Shown piece after piece: positions 57,193 through 64,000 of a stretch of 64,000 nt of DNA (within the stretch, counting starts at the first letter, position 1; the number at the start of each line of letters is the position of its first letter). The stretch is taken from contig CAJNDS010002115.1 of the NCBI GenBank assembly GCA_905221605.1, positions 127,501 through 191,500 of the forward strand. The letters run 5' to 3'. This DNA comes from Symbiodinium natans (Eukaryota > Sar > Dinophyceae > Suessiales > Symbiodiniaceae). The notes under the pieces are model-generated. The model was given only the letters and a program-made list of their open reading frames with translations, was not told the DNA's origin and searched no databases. The translations under genes and the position numbers were made by a program.

Positions 57193-57235
57193 CTAAACCC
57201 TAAACCCTAAACCCTAAACCCTAAACCCTAAACCC
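57193..57235 (-). repeat. (CCCTAAA)n array
   Basis: Six perfect units, preceding a possible exon (57258-57376, for example ACEVAMVPERLEKWRVVRRR) that has a competing frame. Confidence 0.95.
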
Positions 57236-57384
57236 CCCTCCCCCCGCAAGTTCCCCTCCAGTGAGTCTTCCGGCATTCTCGTTGCGAAAGGCTTGTGAAG
57301 TTGCTATGGTGCCAGAGCGACTGGAAAAGTGGCGCGTTGTTCGAAGAAGGGCGGAGGTTTCTCGAACAAGTGCTAGGTAGGCCC

Positions 57385-57475
57385 TTGGGGCATTTATATT
57401 TTTTCCCTTATTGGGTTTAAGACGATCATATTCAGGAATCTTTTTCAGAGGTTTTAAGGGCCATCCTAGAGAGAA
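57385..57475. repeat. Dispersed repeat, family E
   Basis: CCCTTATTGGGTTTAAGACG and AGGGCCATCCTAGAG match the 35800-35880 copy (CCCTTATTGGGTTTAAGAGG ... AGGGCCATCCCAGGG). Confidence 0.7.
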
Positions 57476-59459
57476 ATTGCAGGTTGAGGGCTTTGGTGCT
57501 CTTCCCCCCCGAGCATCCTAAACCCGCCCGAAGACCTCCCGCCTCCTCTCCCCCCTAAGCAGGTGGCATGGGCAAAGCCCAAGCCCCCAAACCCTAAACC
57601 CTAAAGCCTTCCAGAAAGCCTGCTGCAGAATCTGGTTGGCCTGGCTCCGCTGCGGGGCTGGAGGCGATCGCCTTGCGGCTGGGGCTGCACTTGGGTAGCT
57701 ATCATTGGGGTTTGGTTGTGGTTTAGGGTTTAGGGTTTCGGGTTTAGGGTTTAGGATTCTGGGCCCAGGGTTGTTGTTATTGTTGTTATCATTCTTACGA
57801 TTACTCTCATTGCTATTCCTAATTCTTCTTGTCGTTGTTTCCACGATTTTTGCAACTTGTTCTATTGCCATCGCAATAATTGGAGTTCATGGTGCCATCC
57901 GTTATTGCTGGCATCACTGGTTAGACGCGTCTAGCTCGCACTCCCCCCCCCCCCCCCCCCGCCCTTCCCACACAGGGACCCAGTCCCCCTCCTCCCCGCC
58001 ACATGCTACGTGTGCAAGTGGCTCCGGGCTCTTTTCGCAAAGCCCAAGCTCCGTCTGCTGCTTCCTCCAAATCGAGGGTTTTAGGATTCTTTAGGGCTTT
58101 CAAGGGTCGAACGTCCAAGCCTCAAACCCGTACGGGCGCGCAGCTCCTGAAACTGACAAGGTCTAGGGCTTAAGGTTTATAAGGTTTACGGTTTAAGGCG
58201 TGGAGGGTTCAAGGTATTTCGGGTTTAAGGTTTACGGGACTCAAGGCTTCAGGGCTCAAGGTTTCAGGGAATTCCCTCTTATCGGCTACATGCTTCGCCC
58301 CATCGAAAGAATGCTGAGCCCCAGGAGCACTTTGCGCCCTCCGTGGCCGTGTTCTGGCAGAGGCCGCACGCTTGAGCACCCCACAAGTTCAGGAAACATA
58401 CCTGACAGATCAGAATAAGCACCTAAACCCAAAACCCGAATCCTTTGAGGTGTGTTCCTCAAAAGAAGGGCCTAAGCCTACACCCGAATCAGTTAGAGGT
58501 GTAGGCAGTGTATTCCTCAAAACAGAAGGGGGGGGGGCAGTGGCTCCCCGTCCTCAGAGCCTCCGAGATCCGAACATCCCATGGCTCCCCAAAGGCCGAC
58601 TTATTGTTCATGTTGGATAGGCTCTACTTGGCCCTAAACCCTAAACCCTAAACCCTAAACCCCAAAAACGGCTGCAGCCGGCCGCCCTCAGGTTCGCTGC
58701 AGGGAGCCCTGGCGAAGAAGCCGATTCCCTGCTGAGCGCGCCGAGGGCTTGGGTGGGCTCGGGCTGTGGCTCTACCTCAGTTTGCTTAAGAACCACCCCA
58801 AACGAAAGGACCTATTCTTATAAGGGCAATATCGGGAATTTTTATTTATGTGTTTTGGGGGGGTTCTTAAGCAAATAGTAGTTTAAGAGTTGCAAAGGCT
58901 CCTGAAGTTCAGCGTTTAAGTAAGGGCTCTCTGCGAGGTGGGGGTTAGAAGGAGGGCGAGACTCTGCGTGCGTGTAGGTCCGATTGATTAAGACGGTGCA
59001 TAGGGTCAGTTACTTTTTGGGGGTACCCGAAATGCAAGGCGCCATACAACAGGAATTAAAAACACAAAGGCGATCATACAGGATTCCTCAGCCCACGCGT
59101 GAAGGTTCATGGGCAGGTACAATCAGGGCCATATGTGCCTTAAGTAAATACCATTCATGCTGACCGTTCGGGGGCCCACATCTATGCATCGCGCGCACAT
59201 GGATAAAAGTACACATCAGCAAAGATACGTGTATATACATACGCCCACGCCCGGAAACCTGTTTGTTTCTATTTATATGTTTGTCAAAAATAATAATACC
59301 AGGAACCATAGTGCTAACAAAAAGAGTATTCACATCATTTCCATTATTTTTAATCATCGTTTATCATTATGATTATTCTCATTGTTACTATCAAATGATC
59401 ACTCTTATGATTATTATCATTATTAGTACCCTACATATACACATATACATACCCTAAGA
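57476..59459. other. Mostly noncoding
   Basis: Holds TTTAGGG-like tracts (57720-57760, 58130-58260), a C18 run (57944-57961), CCCTAAA (58633-58660) and a MITE-like element (below). Confidence 0.45.
58781..58875. mobile_element. MITE-like element, family C copy 2
   Basis: Ends TTTGCTTAAGAACC and GGTTCTTAAGCAAA enclose CTTATAAGGGCAATATCGGG, shared with copy 1 at 6059. Confidence 0.82.
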
Positions 59460-59462
59460 ACC

Positions 59463-59530
59463 TCCAACGAGGCAGCTCTTGGAGCTGTCCCTGGAGATCC
59501 TCCGCCTGCGAGGCTGTGAGGCCGAGGAGA
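59463..59530 (+). CDS. Candidate short exon
   Basis: The frame reads RQLLELSLEILRLRGCEAEE, a leucine-rich helical pattern. TTTAGGG arrays follow at 59565. Confidence 0.35.
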
Positions 59531-59564
59531 CACCCCCCTTTTTTTTCGTGGGGCCTTGATGGGT

Positions 59565-59616
59565 TTCTTTAGGGTTTAGGGTTTAGGGTTTTGGGTTTAG
59601 GGTTTAGGGTTTGGAG
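59565..59616 (+). repeat. (TTTAGGG)n array
   Basis: Six units with one TTTTGGG variant. Confidence 0.9.
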
Positions 59617-60845
59617 GGGAGGGGGGGAGGGAGGGTTCTTAGAATCAGGGTTGAGGGTTTTGGGTGGTGGGGTTTATAGTATATAGGCTTTTTGGGGCGG
59701 TTCATGTGACCAATGTGACCAGGGTTTAGGGATTTTGGGGACATGGTTTATTTTGTTTTGGGGTTCAGGTAGTGGGGTTTATAGGGTTTAGGGTTCATGG
59801 GCACCATGTACAAGTGTTCATGGGCACTTGAAAGTTGGCAAGTATAGGGTTTAGGGTTCATGGGCAGCTCGCCTTAGTCTAACGCATCTGCGCGCTCGGG
59901 TGTGTTTTTTTTATGTCTGGCGAGAGCTGCCGGCATGGGGTCTGAGGGTTTTAGGGGCTTTGCGGGGTGGCAGGTTTGGTGAGACATTGGAAACACGACA
60001 CGTGTAGGGAAGTTTGTCAACAACAACAGGCTGGCAGATGCCAAGAGCGCACGGTTGAGAGGGTTTCTGGGCACAGCTTCCTGGCTTAGGGAACGGCGAT
60101 GTGGGCTGAATAAAGGGGAACTGCGGCAGGACCAGGAAGCTTTCATGTTTACTCCAAACCAAGACCGGGCTTCAGCTGAAGTCCTGAAGCCCCGAATAAT
60201 AATAATGATAATAATAATAATAGGAGTAAGAGTAAGAGTAAGAGGAAGAGTAAGAGGAAGAGTAATAGTAGTAGTAATAGTAATAGTAATAGCAATAGTA
60301 ATAGTAATAGTAATAAAAATGGTAATACTAGTAGTAATACTAATGATGATTATTCAGATTATTATTACTACTATGTTTCCTCTAAACACTGAACCCTGGA
60401 TCGGGATCGTAGGCCTTAAATCCTAAAGCCCTAGCGGTCCTAACCCTACTAAGCATCTTAAGCTTACCTGAAGTCACAAGGCCCTTGCAGGTGCGATCAA
60501 ATTCAACCTCTCTCTTGCTGAGATCCTCAGAAGCTGTGCATAGCGTCTCTTCGACATCTGGCAGGTGTGGCACACACACACACACCCCATAAGCCCCAAA
60601 CACCGCAAACCTGAACCCTGACGAGGTTCGGGGTCTTAGTGGTTTGCACTTAGCTTTATGGCTGGGAGTTTCGGGTGTGGCTTGGTTTGATTTGTTTCAT
60701 CGGCTTGTGGGAAATGTGAGGCGTAGCTCCAAATTCATTTACGCGACATACAAAGCAACAGCAAGCCGAGTGCTTGAGAGCCACGACCGGTCACCATGGT
60801 CGAGGCCCGGCGCCACCAGGGCTTCCATTAGGTTCAAACCATCCA
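59617..60845. other. No recognisable gene
   Basis: Contains a compound AATAAT/AGAGTA/AATAGT microsatellite at about 60197-60375 and a (CA)n tract near 60571-60585. Confidence 0.5.
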
Positions 60846-60915
60846 GTTCAGGGTTCAGGGTTCAGGGTTTAGGGTTCAGGGTTCAGGGTTTAGGGTTTAG
60901 GGTTTAGGGTTTGGG
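60846..60915 (+). repeat. TTTAGGG/TTCAGGG array
   Basis: Mixed TTCAGGG and TTTAGGG units. Confidence 0.92.
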
Positions 60916-62192
60916 GTTACTAGGCTCGGCAACGTACAGGGTTTTAGCCGAGGCTGAGTGGGGGTCGTATCCTTTCCTGGCAGTTGTCCGCAGTCCAGTT
61001 GCAAAAGGGTTTAGGGTTTAGGGTTTGTTTACGTAGCATGGTCTTCTGGTTCCAAAGCCCTAAAACAAGAGTTGCCTTAGGGATGAGTTGTTACCACGGT
61101 GTAAAGTTCCGGATGGAGGCCCCAAGGTCTGCTGGGAACGGCGCAGTGTGCTTAAGTCGCGAGGTCTGTTTGAGCTTGGGTTTAGCTTTAGAACACACGT
61201 CGTCCAAATCAAGGCTTTTTCTGGAAACCTTTGCAAGAAGACTTCAGCCCTAAATCTCGCACCTACGCCGCCCCGTAAGCGGCGTGCTTTCTTGGGGTAG
61301 GCGGCCCGACCTTCTTGGATTCGGATGTTCGGGTTTTCCGGCGTTGCCGTTTATTCTTTTGGAGTATTGAGAACGGGCCTCTCTGACAGGCAATGCCGGC
61401 GATGGCAGGCGGTCCCGTCTTCTTGACCTCTTGTCTTGAAGGGTTTAGCATACATATATGTATATATATATATATATATACAAGCTACGGATGGAGGCCC
61501 CAACTGTTGCACCCACCTGCAACTTTCGCGTAGAGCTCGGAGACGACTTACATCACCCCCAAACCCTCAGCCCCGCATGCATCCGTGCCCCGCGGCCCCA
61601 CCCAGCTCCCTCAGATGGTATCCCCCACCCGCCCATAGTTCCCTCCCCCAAACTCTGACCTTTCACCCGAAACCCAATACTTGGCCAGCGCAACTCGCTT
61701 TTCTGATAGCCCTGCAAGGAACATGCGGGGATCCCTGAATGAATTGACACCTTTTCCCCCACCCCCCAAGTCACAACCCTAAGCCCGGAATCCACACTCT
61801 TGGACTCCACAGCTGAAGTCCAGACCTCGAGGCCCCTCAACCCCACAAACGGTAAATAACCTAATGCGGTAATCGAAATCCACATCTAATTCCACAGAAA
61901 ACAGTAGTTAAGACTCTACAAAGTATGCATGTGCACGCCTAACTCCTTGTCAGGGCTCGAGAGCCCGGGCAGGGCGGCAACAAGCTCAAGCCTCAACACC
62001 GGGTTACCGAGTGTGTTCTTGGAGGCTGTGGCTCGTTGAGTTTCGCAAATCTTTAAAACTATCATGTTGTCGGCTCGCAGAAGTCCAGCCGTGTCCTATG
62101 TCGTCAAAGACCCACCCCCCGTTCCCCCCCTTACCCCCCCCTACCAAACAAAGTCCAGCACAGCAAATCGAGATGAGTAACCCTAAGCCGAA
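60916..62192. other. No recognisable gene
   Basis: Includes a (TA)n tract at 61451-61480. The phrase ACGGATGGAGGCCCCAA at 61487 resembles CCGGATGGAGGCCCCAA at 61109, a small local duplication. Confidence 0.45.
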
Positions 62193-62233
62193 AAAACCCT
62201 AAACCCTAAACCCTAAAAACCCTAAACCCTAAA
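62193..62233 (-). repeat. (CCCTAAA)n array, short
   Basis: Five units. Confidence 0.9.
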
Positions 62234-62834
62234 ATCATCGCAGAGTAAGATGGCAAAAAGCCCAACCAAGAAGCTTCCGAGGCCCCGGGCAGAGCCCTGC
62301 GGCTCGCCCCCCCCCCCCCCCTCCACCCAACGCAACCCCCCTCCTGATTCTTTGTAGGGAATGAGGGATTGAGGTAATTGTATAATATATCCCCCCAAAA
62401 GAACCCTTTAAGGGATTATATAGGGTACCTATGGGTACCTCATTCCCCTCATTTCCTACTACGAGCCAGTAAGGGCAATTGAAGAGTAGGACCCTGGGAG
62501 TGGGTGTAGGAAGGGACCCCTAATGTAGTTCCCCCAAAATAGAAGCATTCCCTGAAAATAAGGACCCCAATAAGGGACCCCTAATACCCACATATGCTTT
62601 GTTGTCCTCTTATGGGGTGTCAAGAGGAATCTTTCTCAGGGTTTCGGGGCCCACCTCTGTAAGCCACGAATTCTAAGCAGTCTGTTTCAAGGTTTGGGTG
62701 AATGCGGAGCATGGTGTAGTGTGAGAAGAGCTCTAGGCACACCTGAACCCGGAACCCTGAGGCCGAGTCTCTTGTTAGGCAAACCCCATTCCGGTCATCA
62801 TCCCGAATGCCTGACACACAAATCTGAGTCACAG
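62234..62834. other. Dispersed-repeat DNA, no gene
   Basis: A C15 run, then AT-rich sequence. Sequence at 62555-62595 (CCCCAATAAGGGACCCCTAA) belongs to family F. Confidence 0.5.
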
Positions 62835-62896
62835 GCCAACTCCATTGCGGCGGACCTTGCGCGGGGCCCAGCTCTGCAACGCCTTTGGGCCCTCCT
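62835..62896 (+). CDS. Candidate short exon
   Basis: Acceptor GAGTCACAG. The frame reads ANSIAADLARGPALQRLWAL. Family not recognised. Confidence 0.4.
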
Positions 62897-63026
62897 TCCT
62901 TTGTTGCGCTGGGGTTTTTTGGTTTCGGGGATCAGTGGCAGTGGAGGCTCTGTATGATGGATTCTGAATGGTGAGGCCTTGTAGCTGCCATCTTAACAGC
63001 TTCTAGGGTTCTCAGTTTAAGAGGTA

Positions 63027-63143
63027 CCCTAAACCCTAAACCCTAAACCCTAAACCCTAAACCCTAAACCCTAAACCCTAAACCCTAAACCCTAAACCCT
63101 AAACCCTAAACCCTAAACCCTAAACCCTAAACCCAAACCCTAA
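63027..63143 (-). repeat. (CCCTAAA)n array
   Basis: Sixteen nearly perfect units, upstream of the next exon. Confidence 0.95.
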
Positions 63144-63236
63144 TCGCTCCACCAAGAGCCAAGAAGAGAAGCAACCAGAGGACCTTCAGCTGCAGAGTGT
63201 GGCAGCTGTGGCTCGGAAGGCCGGGCAGTCTCTCGA
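63144..63236 (+). CDS. Candidate exon
   Basis: The frame reads RSTKSQEEKQPEDLQLQSVA and AVARKAGQSLE. It lies between CCCTAAA (left) and TTTAGGG (right) with almost no spacer. Family not recognised. Confidence 0.45.
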
Positions 63237-63237
63237 G

Positions 63238-63289
63238 GGTTTAGGGTTTAGGGTTTAGGGTTTAGGGTTTAGGGTTTAGGGTTTAGGGG
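63238..63289 (+). repeat. (TTTAGGG)n array
   Basis: Seven perfect units, inverted relative to 63027-63143. Confidence 0.95.
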
Positions 63290-64000
63290 TATGGGATCTG
63301 AATTTGGTTTTGCAGGGTTTAGCGGGCGCCCTGAACGTTAAATCCTGAGGGCCCTAAACCCCAAAAGCCCTAAACAAAAGTCCTTTGTGGGTAGCTATGG
63401 GGCTTCTTAGGGGCCCTCGCAGGAGTCGGGGGATTGAGTTTAGAGGGCCCTGAAGGCTGAACCCTCGAAGTTCATCTTCCAGGAGGGTTCAGGGTTTAGG
63501 ATTTAGGGTTTAGGGTTTCACTGCCGCCCTCAAAGCGTGCACGATCCCAACATCCTGACATCCGCAAACCCCAAGTGCGAGCACAAAGGAGTTAAGCCCG
63601 GAACTTTGCTGCCCCTTAAAGCTGACCTTACGTCTCAGGAGGACGGAGGGTCAAGCTTTTGGGGGCGAATCCTGGGAAAAAAATGGGAGTTTGGGGTGCA
63701 CTTAGCTAAGACACTGCGTGCCTGTGTAACACTAACTTCGGATCCCTGTTGGGTCCTATGAATCGAATGATTCTAAGACAGCGTCTATGGACTGCAAGAC
63801 GCATCGCTGTGTCATGTATGTGCATGTTCGGGGGAACCTCGGCGAATGCAAAGCCGCGGCCTGTTGCCAGGCATTGCCCGCCGTCGCACAGGCCAGCCAC
63901 CAAGCGCAAGACTTAATCCGTAAACGCACCAAGGTTTATCAAGTGTTTTTCAGAAAGGCAGACCCGAACCATGCCCCTTCCGAAACCCTGAGCACTGCGA
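63290..64000. other. No confident gene
   Basis: A further TTTAGGG-like tract lies at 63488-63517. An open frame from 63537 has some coding-like content but no clear edges. Confidence 0.4.

Noticed and set aside
60055-60426. 123-residue frame with Val/Arg and Ile/Val repeats
   Set aside because: Covers the AATAGT/AGAGTA microsatellite; composition artefact.
2008-63289. Chromosome end (true telomere)
   Set aside because: Arrays are short, imperfect, occur in both orientations and are spread through the whole window.

Overview
The window looks like nuclear DNA of a dinoflagellate. This is an inference from three things: pervasive interstitial (TTTAGGG)n/(CCCTAAA)n tracts, very short scattered coding islands with consensus AG acceptors, and a Ty1/copia element whose gag carries CCCH zinc fingers. 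Other TTTAGGG-type algae are possible, and no ribosomal or complete spliced-leader gene is present to settle it. There is no operon-like or prokaryotic structure. The dominant feature is a complete, young Ty1/copia-type LTR retrotransposon at 8039-20428: two 143-bp LTRs (TG...CA, one mismatch), a 5-bp target duplication AACAG, a short leader with a possible half-tRNA primer site, a gag-protease frame (8208-11378), an integrase-RT-RNase H frame in the -1 register (11519-20137) and a purine tract before the 3' LTR. After RNase H the Pol frame continues for about 1,500 residues. This extension holds a 2-oxoglutarate/Fe(II) oxygenase-like domain with all expected ligands, an SGNH/GDSL-hydrolase-like domain, a KptA/Tpt1 RNA 2'-phosphotransferase-like domain, a zinc ribbon, an orphan domain and a Trp/Arg-rich tail. 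The element is also studded with a 10-base GNRA-tetraloop hairpin (CCCGAAAGGG and variants) whose flanking base pair covaries between copies. I regard the accessory cassette and the hairpin family as the most novel content. Outside the element, no complete gene can be assembled. About 40 short coding-like segments, read here on the + strand, look like exons of intron-rich genes. They include two or three hydrophobic exons at 1.2-7.1 kb and ankyrin-like exons at 51.4-54.0 kb. Many follow one rule: CCCTAAA array, exon, TTTAGGG array. Introns therefore tend to begin with TTTAGGG and end with CCCTAAA, and the two ends could pair. The rest is repeats: several families of small palindromic MITE-like elements with two or more copies, a 640-bp satellite that switches orientation (32714-33351), a tandem duplication of degenerate repeats (31535-32200), an AT-rich island (24957-28575) with 52-bp and about 41-bp tandem repeats, microsatellites, homopolymer blocks, and a 5'-truncated U6 snRNA sequence abutting a CCCTAAA tract at 3790.
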